From Paraferrimonas sp. SM1919 (lineage in GTDB: Bacteria > Pseudomonadota > Gammaproteobacteria > Enterobacterales > Shewanellaceae), in assembly GCF_010993985.1 (NCBI RefSeq), contig NZ_WINH01000010.1, forward strand, positions 62,001-126,000: a stretch of DNA of 64,000 nt, given 5' to 3'. Shown here piece after piece: positions 10,278 through 19,560 of the stretch; the stretch's first letter is position 1, and every line of letters starts with the position of its first letter. A program made the position numbers and the translations under genes. A model generated the notes under the pieces. It was not told the origin of the DNA. It was given only the letters and a program-made list of their open reading frames with translations, and did not search any database.

Positions 10278-11873
10278 TCAATATGGGATCCATTGTTGTT
10301 CTGATGGGTCCACCCTAAGTAAATATTGCTCAGCAAATTTAACCACAGTAGCACCGTTATTTTCTGCAACGTGCGTAGTGGCTTCAATGTTTGCGAGCAG
10401 TTGGCTAATAGTCACATCCTGATTGCCGAAGATATCTTTCGTTATGGCTGAATGTATGATTTGAGCAAGCGCATAATAACTCATGGTTTGATTGATGACC
10501 TGAGTCCGCTGAGGTGGCTGCTGCAGCCCAAAGAATTTAACAGCAGCTGGAACTAAGGTTAAATTTGGGCTAGGAAACTCACGCATTCCGGCTATTTGCA
10601 ATTTATCGCCTTTTAATCCTGCACCATGTTCAGGGACAAATATAACCATGGTTTTACGGTCACTATTTTGTAGCGTATTAAACAATCCATAAATATCGTT
10701 TAAGAATTGACTCAATCTAGGGTGAAAACTTTCTAATGAATTAAGGTTTTGTTGATTGCCGATTAGCTTATTACCGTCATGCAAACTGATAGAGTTATAA
10801 TAGGTAACCGTCGGTCTGTTTTGGGGCAAATTGAACCATTGTTGAAGGACTGAAGCGTCACTATAAATGTTAGAGCCATCGAAGCTAAGCTGATTTACTT
10901 TTGCCTGCTGATTATCAATGCGCTTGCCATTCCAGCGCCCGTACTGATCAATTTCCTTGGCAAAATTGCCAAATTGGGCATCGTGGTTAAATAGGGTCTG
11001 TGCTTCAAAACCCAAGGATTTTAATGACTCAGAGAGGTAACAGTCATTGCTACTATGCTCATAGATTCCGGCTTCAGCAGTTTGGCCGCAGTTGGCTTTC
11101 ATTAAACGTATGGATGCAGGTCCACTGTAGGGGCTTACGCTATTGAAGTTATTGAAAATAATATCGAATTCAGACATCAAAGGGTGGCTATCTAGGCCTG
11201 TGAACTTCAAGTCTTGCCATGCCAGTGAGCAAACATTAATAATTAAAATGTCAAATTCGGTTTGAACGGTTACCCCAGAATAATCAATGCGCTTTTGTTG
11301 TTCGTTTTGATAAAACCAATGGAGCATTTGCGAAGGGGAATTAGCTAAAATAGCATTGTCCTGTAGTACTGCACTATCATTGGATTGCGGCAAAGTTTGA
11401 TTTTCAGCGGTGGTTTCAGTGGTGTTGGCTCTGTGAATCATAATCACAATAAAACCAACCACTATGACGCTATTTAAACGAATAATCTGTTTAATGTTGA
11501 CATAAACAACCCAAGCTATAAAACCAATAGCTACTGTCTGCCAGTCTATTACTCGGGAGAATAATTCAACAAAATAATCAAAACTAAACTGACTTAAGTC
11601 ATAAAACTGCTTACTTACCCGGGTGAAACTTGGCAACCAAGAGTCATAATAGAAAAGTGCAACGCCAAGTGGCACCGCTAAAATGTTTCTTAGGTGGCAG
11701 AGCAGATTGGAGCCTATCGGTAATATTAAAAAAAGGAAGAAGGCTAAGTTTTCCCATAGATGGAAGTTAATATTACCATTAAAGTACAAGCTAAATTTTA
11801 AAGTGAAATATAAAAACCAAAAGCCAATTTGGTTAATGGTACTATTTTTCTGGAGTGACGGCTGCTCAATCAT
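10278..11873 (-). CDS. bcsG: BcsG, cellulose phosphoethanolamine transferase
   Basis: BcsG transfers phosphoethanolamine from phospholipid to cellulose on the periplasmic face of the inner membrane. The N-terminus has several membrane helices (about residues 15-165), including the family-typical stretch YFNGNINFHLWENL. The periplasmic alkaline-phosphatase-fold domain follows. In YSGPASIRLMKANCGQ the serine at about residue 250 aligns with the catalytic serine region of E. coli BcsG, and FVPEHGAG is a likely zinc-ligand segment. The 531 residues are slightly shorter than E. coli BcsG (559). It is the last gene of the bcsEFG arm and overlaps the end of bcsF by 8 bases. Confidence 0.93.
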   Translation of the reverse strand: MIEQPSLQKNSTINQIGFWFLYFTLKFSLYFNGNINFHLWENLAFFLFLILPIGSNLLCHLRNILAVPLGVALFYYDSWLPSFTRVSKQFYDLSQFSFDYFVELFSRVIDWQTVAIGFIAWVVYVNIKQIIRLNSVIVVGFIVIMIHRANTTETTAENQTLPQSNDSAVLQDNAILANSPSQMLHWFYQNEQQKRIDYSGVTVQTEFDILIINVCSLAWQDLKFTGLDSHPLMSEFDIIFNNFNSVSPYSGPASIRLMKANCGQTAEAGIYEHSSNDCYLSESLKSLGFEAQTLFNHDAQFGNFAKEIDQYGRWNGKRIDNQQAKVNQLSFDGSNIYSDASVLQQWFNLPQNRPTVTYYNSISLHDGNKLIGNQQNLNSLESFHPRLSQFLNDIYGLFNTLQNSDRKTMVIFVPEHGAGLKGDKLQIAGMREFPSPNLTLVPAAVKFFGLQQPPQRTQVINQTMSYYALAQIIHSAITKDIFGNQDVTISQLLANIEATTHVAENNGATVVKFAEQYLLRVDPSEQQWIPY

Positions 11874-12030
11874 GGTGTTGTACTTTTTTGATTTTCGTTA
11901 TCTTTGGCGTTATTTTGTAATAAAAACGACTGTTTATTATGTATTGACTGATTATATTTAAGCTGTAACCAATAACGATCCCAATAAAGAGAAACATTAG
12001 CATATAGCTTAAAAACTCACTATAACTCAT
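11866..12030 (-). CDS. bcsF: BcsF, small membrane protein of cellulose modification
   Basis: BcsF is a single-span inner-membrane protein that recruits BcsE and partners with BcsG. The 54-residue product has one hydrophobic helix (about residues 7-28) and a basic C-terminal tail rich in Lys, as in the family. I chose the ATG at 12028-12030 because AAGGAG lies 7 bases upstream, inside the end of bcsE. A longer in-frame start at 12057 would lie within bcsE and lacks such a site. bcsE ends 5 bases before this start and bcsG overlaps its end. Sequence similarity alone would be weak; the assignment rests on topology, size and position. Confidence 0.82.
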   Translation of the reverse strand: MSYSEFLSYMLMFLFIGIVIGYSLNIISQYIINSRFYYKITPKITKIKKVQHHD

Positions 12031-12034
12031 AGGG

Positions 12035-13585
12035 CTACTCCTTAAATTTAGTCGCAATAGGGACGCTCATAATTGCTTTATTTGGTATAGGTGCTATTGA
12101 ATTTGGGATTTGCTGTTTATCATCAATGTTGTGAGTTTTAATAGCCGCATTAACCATCTTGCCATATAAGGCTTGTGGGGTCGTAGAGACAATGTCCTGT
12201 AATTGAGTGAGTAAAATCCCTGCATTTTCATAATGGCAAAAGTTACGCTGACGTTGATATAAACTTGATGCCCTAGTGCCGATAACTTTCTCTAGAGTCG
12301 AGTTAATATGCTCTTCTCGACAACCATAAAAGAAAAAGTAGACCTGGGCATTGATAATGGTAAAAATATCGCCATTACGTTGGCAATTAGAGTACTTAAC
12401 CGTTTCTAAAGGGCTAATGTTAATAGAGGTTTGTAATTGAACTAATGAAAAGCTGATGCCGAATTGACTGGCGGTATGAATTAATTTATTGCAAATTTCA
12501 ATAAATGTTAGAGGTTCTTGGTAGGATTTTGCTGTCACAATCATGGAGCGCTTAAAGCTAGTTTCAAAGTCACTGTCAATGTCATGATAAAACTTGATAA
12601 AGCGGATTGAGTCAATAATACCATATAGGGTACTAGAGCCAAGCTCTGCTGGTAAAACTATATTGGCCCCCATATGCCGTAGTAAATTCTGTTCACTTTG
12701 CCTTAATTTAAAGCTGACTTTATGGATGATTATTTTTAAATTATTGCCATTATCTTTGCGAAGTTGATGTATCATTTTGGTAAATAAATATAAATCGGTA
12801 TTAGCAAATAGGTGCAATATCACTACAGCGTGTGGATTTGCATGGGCGAGCTCATAAATTTTTTGATCATCATGGGTAATTAACCATTGTTCATTTAGTT
12901 TACTGCCAATTTGTGGGTAATGTTTATCAACAATAATAACCGCTTCTTTGGGAGTATTTTGAATAACTTCATCTGGAACAGAAGAATGCTGGGCAGTCAT
13001 GAGATTATTGTTGGTTGTCAGCAAATAGTGTTCATTGGCAAAGGTTTTACTTGTACCGAACCAGTGTAAAGTATGCCAGTGCTTTGGCGAAAACTCTCCA
13101 CTGATATCGACTAAGCCATGGAACTGGGATTGTTGCTGCCAAATAAAAGTAGCAACGCTCTCGGTATTTAAGGCGCTAAAGTATAACACTACCGCATGGC
13201 CAGTCCTATGAGCCCACTGTCTTAAATACATGAGATTAGCTACCCCACGCTTTTTACCGGGTTCAATAAATAAGCTCTGGGTTGCATCAATAATAATTAA
13301 GGAAGGTTGCGGGCAAGAGTGCTTAAGCTCACCACAAAGTCGCTGAATAACTCGAGATTTAAACAGTGCTTTGCTGGGTTTGAACTGCAGAATCTGTAAA
13401 TTGTCCTGGCTTGATATAGGGTAGCCTTGGGTGTTATCTAAAAAAGTAACAAGGGTTTTATATTTGGCATCAAGTTGATGAGTTAAAATATCGGCCCAAT
13501 GACTCGCCTTTAGAGTAAAACCAAAAAGCTGCCCCTTCTGCAAAGAATGCTGATCTGGATTAAGCCCACTAATATTTACCTGCAT
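12035..13585 (-). CDS. bcsE: BcsE, c-di-GMP-binding cellulose regulator
   Basis: BcsE is a cytoplasmic c-di-GMP-binding protein that docks on the cellulose synthase complex and boosts output. The 516-residue length matches the family (E. coli 523). The N-terminal half resembles a degenerate RecA/ATPase-like fold (SLIIIDATQSLF). A GIL-domain segment is seen around LLRHMGANIVLPAELGSS. I could not place the RxxD c-di-GMP motif with certainty. It is the first gene of the minus-strand bcsEFG arm and lies 100 bases from the divergent bcsRQABC arm, so the two share a promoter region. Confidence 0.9.
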   Translation of the reverse strand: MQVNISGLNPDQHSLQKGQLFGFTLKASHWADILTHQLDAKYKTLVTFLDNTQGYPISSQDNLQILQFKPSKALFKSRVIQRLCGELKHSCPQPSLIIIDATQSLFIEPGKKRGVANLMYLRQWAHRTGHAVVLYFSALNTESVATFIWQQQSQFHGLVDISGEFSPKHWHTLHWFGTSKTFANEHYLLTTNNNLMTAQHSSVPDEVIQNTPKEAVIIVDKHYPQIGSKLNEQWLITHDDQKIYELAHANPHAVVILHLFANTDLYLFTKMIHQLRKDNGNNLKIIIHKVSFKLRQSEQNLLRHMGANIVLPAELGSSTLYGIIDSIRFIKFYHDIDSDFETSFKRSMIVTAKSYQEPLTFIEICNKLIHTASQFGISFSLVQLQTSINISPLETVKYSNCQRNGDIFTIINAQVYFFFYGCREEHINSTLEKVIGTRASSLYQRQRNFCHYENAGILLTQLQDIVSTTPQALYGKMVNAAIKTHNIDDKQQIPNSIAPIPNKAIMSVPIATKFKE

Positions 13586-13685
13586 TTGCTACTTTTGTGT
13601 TATTAATAGGGTGTTGCGATTATGTTAACATCGACGGTGATGGCTGTAACTAAAAAATAAATCTGTTGCAACTACAGAGGGAACT
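13586..13685. promoter_or_regulatory. Divergent bcsE / bcsR promoter region
   Basis: This 100-base gap must contain the promoters of both cellulose arms. It is AT-rich and includes a GTTAAC hexamer. AGAGGGA precedes the bcsR start by a few bases and is a good ribosome site. I could not assign confident -10/-35 boxes or a c-di-GMP-regulator binding site. Confidence 0.55.
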
Positions 13686-13871
13686 ATGACTATCGGCAAG
13701 GATATTAAAAATTTAAAATCTAAACTCAATGATTATTCGCCCGAGCAGTATCAACAAATGGTATTAAAAAGCCAACTTGAGCAAAGTAAAATGCGCTGGG
13801 GTTTAATTAATCAAGGTGAAGCTAACGATAAGGTAACCACTCTAGAAAAAGAAATATCGACTAATGACTAA
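13686..13871 (+). CDS. bcsR: BcsR-like cellulose biosynthesis small protein
   Basis: BcsR is a short cytoplasmic partner of BcsQ that helps assemble the synthase complex. The 61-residue product sits directly before bcsQ, overlapping it by 8 bases, exactly where bcsR lies in E. coli. It shares an N-terminal D-I-x-x-L-K pattern and a late [K/M]RWxL[L/I] motif with E. coli BcsR (here KMRWGLI), while the rest differs. A good ribosome site (AGAGGGA) precedes the ATG. It could instead be a distinct small accessory protein; the name rests on position plus these two short matches. Confidence 0.65.
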   Translation: MTIGKDIKNLKSKLNDYSPEQYQQMVLKSQLEQSKMRWGLINQGEANDKVTTLEKEISTND

Positions 13872-14658
13872 GTATATTGCGTTTAAGGGATTAAGAGCAG
13901 GAGTAGGTACCTCAACCATATGTGCAAACCTAGCCAGTGCATGGCAAAAACTTGGCCAACAGGTTGTCGTTATTGATTTATGCCCCAATAATGACTTGAA
14001 ATGGCACTTAGGAGTAAAAAATACATATCAGCAAGGTTGGTTAGCAAGTATGATAAACGCTAAATCATTTGATTTGGAATGTTTATCAAACACATTAGAA
14101 AGTCAGAAAATACAGTTTCGTTCACCATCTGGATTAATTTTTTTTCCTTTTGGTAAAGTATTATCTGACCAAATTTTTTTAAGACAAGCTTTATATGCAC
14201 CAGAGGGGTTTTTACAGCAGTTTATCGGTAAGCTAGTTTTAAGTGATGATGTTATCATCATCTTCCATTTAGGAGATTTGTCTTGTTTGTTTGAAAGCTG
14301 GTTGCCTGAAGATACAATAAAATTACTGGTTGCAAATGCCACTATGAATAGCTATCAAAGATTATGTGGCTGCTCTCTAGATACATTTAAACAGGCAAGA
14401 CATCTTATAATTAATGATTTTGATCCTGATTTGTTATTGCAGCAAGATTTAAAATTATTGTTGCGGGAACATTGGTATGAGCATGTTGGTGAAAAATGTA
14501 CGCAAATTTTAAAAGATGAATTTATTTCCCAGGCGCTTGCGCATAATACCAATGTTATAGATGCCTTTGTTGATAGCTATAGTGCAAAAAGTTTTCACTT
14601 ATTGGCGATTGAATTGTTAATGGATTTACAAGTTCGACATGATAAAGCAACTGCTTAA
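13864..14658 (+). CDS. bcsQ: BcsQ, ParA/MinD-like cellulose localisation ATPase
   Basis: BcsQ is a SIMIBI-class ATPase needed for cellulose secretion and for placing the complex at the pole in E. coli. The P-loop reads GLRAGVGTST at about residues 9-18. Both lysines of the canonical KGGxGKT are replaced, as in E. coli BcsQ (GVRGGVGTTT), so this is family-typical rather than a defect. A Walker A' aspartate is in VVVIDLCP. Length is 264 residues. It overlaps bcsR by 8 bases and bcsA by 20, so translation is probably coupled. Confidence 0.92.
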   Translation: MTKYIAFKGLRAGVGTSTICANLASAWQKLGQQVVVIDLCPNNDLKWHLGVKNTYQQGWLASMINAKSFDLECLSNTLESQKIQFRSPSGLIFFPFGKVLSDQIFLRQALYAPEGFLQQFIGKLVLSDDVIIIFHLGDLSCLFESWLPEDTIKLLVANATMNSYQRLCGCSLDTFKQARHLIINDFDPDLLLQQDLKLLLREHWYEHVGEKCTQILKDEFISQALAHNTNVIDAFVDSYSAKSFHLLAIELLMDLQVRHDKATA

Positions 14659-17257
14659 AGGGTTTTGGTTTTTAGTCAGCATTATTCCCCTATCGTCTTT
14701 GATTAATGTCTATCATTATCGCCATCTAGAATTAAAGCAAGTGCAGATGGCAGCAAGTTATCGGTGGTTACTGTATTTTATTTGGATGATATCCGGCTTG
14801 TTTTATTACCGTAAAAAGGACTTTTTTGGGTTTTATTATTTTTGTCAAAACGTAAAAGCTAATTTTACTAATATCAATTTTAGTTACTTCTCATTAGGCG
14901 ACTTTATTCGTTTTCCAATCCAGTGCCTTTATTTATTCGTTGATCACTGGTTTATGATTGCCCAAAAACAGCAACACCTTGTTTATTCTAATAGTGCAAA
15001 TTTTGCGGTGATGCTTAAAGCTATAGTGGTTGGCTCAAGCCGAGCCTTACTTGTCCGTAGCCAGCAAACCTTAAAAGGTCCTTTTTTAAAGCCACTTTAT
15101 ATTAATTGGCTTAATATCCATTGGTTGCGCTTGACGTTAAGTATCTTGATGCTTATTTTCGCATTTATCGCAATCATAGTACCCTTTGATGATCATGCCC
15201 AGTTATGGTTTTCTGTGATCTTATGGGCTGTGGCTCTTTGGTTGCGGGCAATTGAGGGAAGAGTAACCACACTGGTGTTAATGTTCTTAGCCATTATTGC
15301 TGCCAGTCGTTATATCTATTGGCGAAGTACTAATACCTTAAACTGGGATGATGAATTAGGACTAGTACTTGGAGCGGTATTACTGATTGCTGAAATCTAT
15401 ACTTGGTTGGTGTTGTTATTTGGCTTTTTGCAAACGGCATGGCCGTTAAAGAGACAAGTGACCCCTTTGCCAAAAGATCCGGCATTATGGCCAAGTGTTG
15501 ATGTCTATATTCCTACCTATAACGAACCAGTAGAAGTGGTGAAACCGACCATTATCGCCGCGCTTAATATGGATTGGCCCCAGGATAAATTGAATGTGTA
15601 TTTATTAGATGATGGGCAACGCGAGTCTATGGCGCAACTGGCCAAGCAGGTGGGGTGCAACTATATTACCAGAGATAATAATAACGGCGCTAAAGCAGGT
15701 AATCTTAACAACGCTATGACCCTTACTCATGGTGAATTAATTACCATCTTTGATTGCGACCATATCCCAGTGCGGGCCTTTTTACAGCTGATGGTGGGTG
15801 GGTTCCTAAAAGATAATAAATTAGCTTTAGTGCAATCCCCCCACCATTTCTTTTCTGATGACCCAGTAGCAAAAAACCTGCGTAGTTTTGGAGGAGCACC
15901 CGCAGAAGGGGAGCTGTTTTATGGACTCATTCAAGATGGCAATGATCTCTGGAATGCGACTTTTTTTTGCGGCTCATGTGCGGTATTAAGACGAAGTATG
16001 CTAGAAGAAATAGGCGGAATAGCAACAGAAACTGTCACCGAAGACGCCCATACCGCACTAAAATTCCACAAACTGGGTTATCACTCCGCTTATATTAATG
16101 TTAAATTGGCAGCGGGTCTCGCGACCGAGAGTATTTCAGCCCATGTGGGGCAGAGGATCCGTTGGGCTAGGGGAATGGCTCAAATCTTCAGGACGGATAA
16201 TCCTTGGTTTGCTAAAGGTTTAAGCTTTATGCAAAAAGTTTGTTACAGCTCGGCTATGTTGCATTTCTTTTTTGGCTTGCCGAGATTGGTTTTCCTATTG
16301 TCGCCTTTAGCGTTTTTGCTGCTGCATACCTATATCATTTATTCACCTGCCCTGACCATATTTTTGTATGTCCTGCCTTCCATATTTATGTCGCAAATAG
16401 TGATTGCTCGTCATCATGGCAAGTATCGTAATTCTTTTTGGGGGGATATGTATGAAACCTTGTTTGCTTGGTATACCTTCCGCCCTACGATGGTGGCTTT
16501 GTTTTCTCCTCAACATGGTAGCTTTAATGTCACAGAAAAAGGGGGGTTTATTGAAAAAGATTACCTTGATTGGCTGACATCAAGACCAGTGTTCATTTTA
16601 ATTATCCTCAACTTAATTGGTTTTAGCTTTGGAATTTGGCGCTTAATGACAGATATCAATAGTGAACATTGGGCCATATTTTTAAATATGTTGTGGACTT
16701 TTTACAATTTATTATTGTTAGGAGGGGTCTTAGCTGTTGCGACTGAGCTTAAACAAATCCGCAAGGCCCATCGAATAAAAACCGATTACCAGATCCAGAT
16801 AAAACTCGTTAGTGGCCATGTTTATCCAGCCAAACTTGCAGATTTTTCAGAATCTGGAATGGGAATTCAATTACAACAAGACCTGACATTAGATTGCAGT
16901 CAACAGATTAAGGTAATCATCGATCGTGAAGATATCGTTCGAGTATTTGATGCACGTATTATGCACCAAAAGGGGCGTGCTCTGGGGTTAAAGCTCGTAA
17001 ACATGACTTTAGCGAAAGATAAAGAATTAATCGAAGTCACTTTCTCCAGAGCCGATTCTTGGCAATCGACAATGCTGGATAACCGTCCTGATGAGAAACT
17101 AGGGAAGCGTTTTTGGCAGCTGTTGAACATAGGTACTACTGGGTATCGTAATTTGTGGCGCTATTCTTTGAGTTGGCTGCAACAGCATCAACCAAGTTTG
17201 TATTGGGTTTACCAATTTATTAAAAGTTTTTTACCGAAGAGACCAAAACATGGATAA
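14639..17257 (+). CDS. bcsA: BcsA, cellulose synthase catalytic subunit (GT2)
   Basis: BcsA polymerises UDP-glucose into beta-1,4-glucan and feeds the chain through its own channel. The GT2 motifs are all present: DDG at 324-326, DCD at 372-374, TED at 467-469 and QRIRW at 505-509. Membrane helices flank the catalytic domain. The C-terminal PilZ domain has RKAHR (708-712) and DFSESG (735-740), the two c-di-GMP contacts, so the enzyme should be activated by c-di-GMP. At 872 residues it is a normal enterobacterial-type BcsA with an N-terminal extension. It overlaps bcsQ by 20 bases and bcsB by 8. Confidence 0.97.
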   Translation: MIKQLLKGFWFLVSIIPLSSLINVYHYRHLELKQVQMAASYRWLLYFIWMISGLFYYRKKDFFGFYYFCQNVKANFTNINFSYFSLGDFIRFPIQCLYLFVDHWFMIAQKQQHLVYSNSANFAVMLKAIVVGSSRALLVRSQQTLKGPFLKPLYINWLNIHWLRLTLSILMLIFAFIAIIVPFDDHAQLWFSVILWAVALWLRAIEGRVTTLVLMFLAIIAASRYIYWRSTNTLNWDDELGLVLGAVLLIAEIYTWLVLLFGFLQTAWPLKRQVTPLPKDPALWPSVDVYIPTYNEPVEVVKPTIIAALNMDWPQDKLNVYLLDDGQRESMAQLAKQVGCNYITRDNNNGAKAGNLNNAMTLTHGELITIFDCDHIPVRAFLQLMVGGFLKDNKLALVQSPHHFFSDDPVAKNLRSFGGAPAEGELFYGLIQDGNDLWNATFFCGSCAVLRRSMLEEIGGIATETVTEDAHTALKFHKLGYHSAYINVKLAAGLATESISAHVGQRIRWARGMAQIFRTDNPWFAKGLSFMQKVCYSSAMLHFFFGLPRLVFLLSPLAFLLLHTYIIYSPALTIFLYVLPSIFMSQIVIARHHGKYRNSFWGDMYETLFAWYTFRPTMVALFSPQHGSFNVTEKGGFIEKDYLDWLTSRPVFILIILNLIGFSFGIWRLMTDINSEHWAIFLNMLWTFYNLLLLGGVLAVATELKQIRKAHRIKTDYQIQIKLVSGHVYPAKLADFSESGMGIQLQQDLTLDCSQQIKVIIDREDIVRVFDARIMHQKGRALGLKLVNMTLAKDKELIEVTFSRADSWQSTMLDNRPDEKLGKRFWQLLNIGTTGYRNLWRYSLSWLQQHQPSLYWVYQFIKSFLPKRPKHG

Positions 17258-19559
17258 GTTTTTGTTAGTGCTATTGCTGATATTAAATTCATCAGTTCAT
17301 GCCAGTCAGTCAACCTTAAGCGATGAACAAAAACTCAAGCAAGTCTTTGTTGAGCCAGATTTTTGGGGGATACCTTATCCACAAGCGCAATTACAACAAC
17401 TTTGGCTCGATGCTTATCAAGTGCCGGTTGCGACTGCAGCCAAGCAAGTTATGTTAAAGCAATTAAATCAATCTTATCCGATGCGCTTGCAAGGCAATGG
17501 CCATCAATTGTACTTAAACTTTTCTAACCGATTAGATCAGATAATCGTTGATGCCAAGTTAAATCTTAAATACATGTATTCACCGACACTGTTGGCCAAC
17601 CAGTCGCAAATAAAAGTCTATTTAAACGATAATATTGTGGCGGTTATCAGCATTGATCCTAAGCAAGCGGGTAAGCAACTAAGCAAAAGTATTAACTTAC
17701 CTAGCTATAAAATGTCAGATTACAATCAGCTTAGATTCGAGCTGGTTGCGTATTATGACTCCCAGTGTCATAACCCTAATCATAACGGTTTATGGTTTGA
17801 ATTGCATGAAGACAGTGCTTTAGTTCTAAAAACAGATATGGTGAGCTTAAGTAATGATTTATCTTTGTTACCTGCACCATTTATTGATGAACGAGATAGC
17901 GAAACTCAACAACTGACCTTTGTATTGCCAAAGCAACAGCCTAAACCATTAATCCATAGTGCTGGTCAATTAGCGGCATGGGCAGGGCAACTGGCTCACT
18001 GGCGTAAGGTCAAAAGTCAGGTGCTGACCGATCAGTTACCACAAAAGCATGCTGTTGTTTTAGCCACTAATGAGTTACGGCCATTCTTTTTAGAAAATTA
18101 CCCTGAAATTAAAAAGCCAACGGTGGCTATGGTCAGCCATCCATTAAATTCACGTTTAAAGTTACTGTTGGTTTTGGGGAAAGATTTACAACAACTTCAG
18201 CAAGCAGCAAAAGGATTAGCGATGGGCTACCAAAGCATGTCTGGTCAAGCCGCAGAGGTTTTAGAGTTGGACGTAGAAAACAACATGAAGCCTTATCAAG
18301 CGCCGCGCTGGATTGTACACGATCGACCGATGAAGCTGATAGAAATGGTTGCCTCTGAACTCGAGTTACAACAAAAAGGCCAATATTTACAGCCAATTGA
18401 TATAAATATGCATATTCCTGCAGATTTATTTATTTGGGAAACTTATGGGGTGCCTATTGATATCAATTATCGCTATTCTCAGCCCCCAGAGAAGCCCAAA
18501 TCTATGCTTAATGTATTTATTAATGATTATATGGTGCAATCAATAGCACTAAATTCAAAGGTTGGAATAGCAGAAGAAGCCTCCTTATTCCGTTTACCAT
18601 TTACAAAAGATTCAATAGTTGATTCTGATAGCTTGTTTGTACCGAGTTTTAAATTGGGCATTAATAACAAGATCAGCTTTGACTTTGATATTCACGATAA
18701 CTCAATCGCTTGTATTTCTGAACCTGCGGTAAAACTGGCATCAATCGATAGTGAATCGACCATCGACTTTAGTGGCTTTCATTATTACGCACAGATGCCC
18801 AATATATCATCGTTTTCTTATTCAGGTCTGCCCTTTACAAGAATGGCCGATCTATCGCAAACCGCATTTGTCATTCCAGAGCGTATGCACAGGAGTGAGT
18901 TGGAGTTGTTGTTTGATTTGTTAGCGCATATGTCGGCGATCACTGGTTACCCTGGAATCAACTTTGAGCTTTGGCAACAAGCTCAAGACTTTACCTCAGG
19001 AATGGATATTATTTTGTTGAACCAGTTATTAGAAAAACAGCAAAAAGTATTCGACAATGATCAAGTGAATGTGTTGGTGCAAGGTTCTTCACGATCGCTT
19101 TCCTTAGCCAAAGATATGTTTGAAAAGAGTAGCTTAAAGAATCGCTTTGTCCGCGAAAAAGATCCGGTACTGGTGTCTATTAGCAATCAAAGTTATGGTG
19201 ATATGGCGGCTATGACAGAGTTTCAGTCGCCATTTGATGCGGGTAGAACGGTGTTATCTATTATGGCAGACCGCCCGGAAAATTTAGTCATGGTGAGTAA
19301 TGCCCTTAGGGACCCCGGCAAAGCAATGCAGTTGACTGGCGCCAGTGTCCTTCTGCATAAAAATAAAATCATTCATTCTAATGTAGGGGATAAATACTAT
19401 GTTGGCTCATTGCCTGTTTGGGATATGACTCGCTACCATCTTGGTAGGCATCCAGTATACATCTTTTGGTTTATTGTCTTTAGTGTGTTGGTGTTAAGCG
19501 TAGTGTTGTGGCGTTTACTACGCTTTCAAGCCCAGCAAAGGAAGGAATTAGGCGAGTAA
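17250..19559 (+). CDS. bcsB: BcsB, periplasmic cellulose synthase subunit
   Basis: BcsB is the membrane-anchored periplasmic partner of BcsA that guides the glucan across the periplasm. A signal peptide covers about residues 1-18 (ending SVHA). A large periplasmic region follows with alternating carbohydrate-binding and flavodoxin-like domains. One C-terminal helix (about residues 735-757, FWFIVFSVLVLSVVLW) anchors it next to BcsA. Length 769 residues is normal. It starts inside bcsA and ends one base before bcsC. In E. coli the next gene would be the endoglucanase bcsZ, which is absent here. Confidence 0.95.
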   Translation: MDKFLLVLLLILNSSVHASQSTLSDEQKLKQVFVEPDFWGIPYPQAQLQQLWLDAYQVPVATAAKQVMLKQLNQSYPMRLQGNGHQLYLNFSNRLDQIIVDAKLNLKYMYSPTLLANQSQIKVYLNDNIVAVISIDPKQAGKQLSKSINLPSYKMSDYNQLRFELVAYYDSQCHNPNHNGLWFELHEDSALVLKTDMVSLSNDLSLLPAPFIDERDSETQQLTFVLPKQQPKPLIHSAGQLAAWAGQLAHWRKVKSQVLTDQLPQKHAVVLATNELRPFFLENYPEIKKPTVAMVSHPLNSRLKLLLVLGKDLQQLQQAAKGLAMGYQSMSGQAAEVLELDVENNMKPYQAPRWIVHDRPMKLIEMVASELELQQKGQYLQPIDINMHIPADLFIWETYGVPIDINYRYSQPPEKPKSMLNVFINDYMVQSIALNSKVGIAEEASLFRLPFTKDSIVDSDSLFVPSFKLGINNKISFDFDIHDNSIACISEPAVKLASIDSESTIDFSGFHYYAQMPNISSFSYSGLPFTRMADLSQTAFVIPERMHRSELELLFDLLAHMSAITGYPGINFELWQQAQDFTSGMDIILLNQLLEKQQKVFDNDQVNVLVQGSSRSLSLAKDMFEKSSLKNRFVREKDPVLVSISNQSYGDMAAMTEFQSPFDAGRTVLSIMADRPENLVMVSNALRDPGKAMQLTGASVLLHKNKIIHSNVGDKYYVGSLPVWDMTRYHLGRHPVYIFWFIVFSVLVLSVVLWRLLRFQAQQRKELGE

Positions 19560-19560
19560 T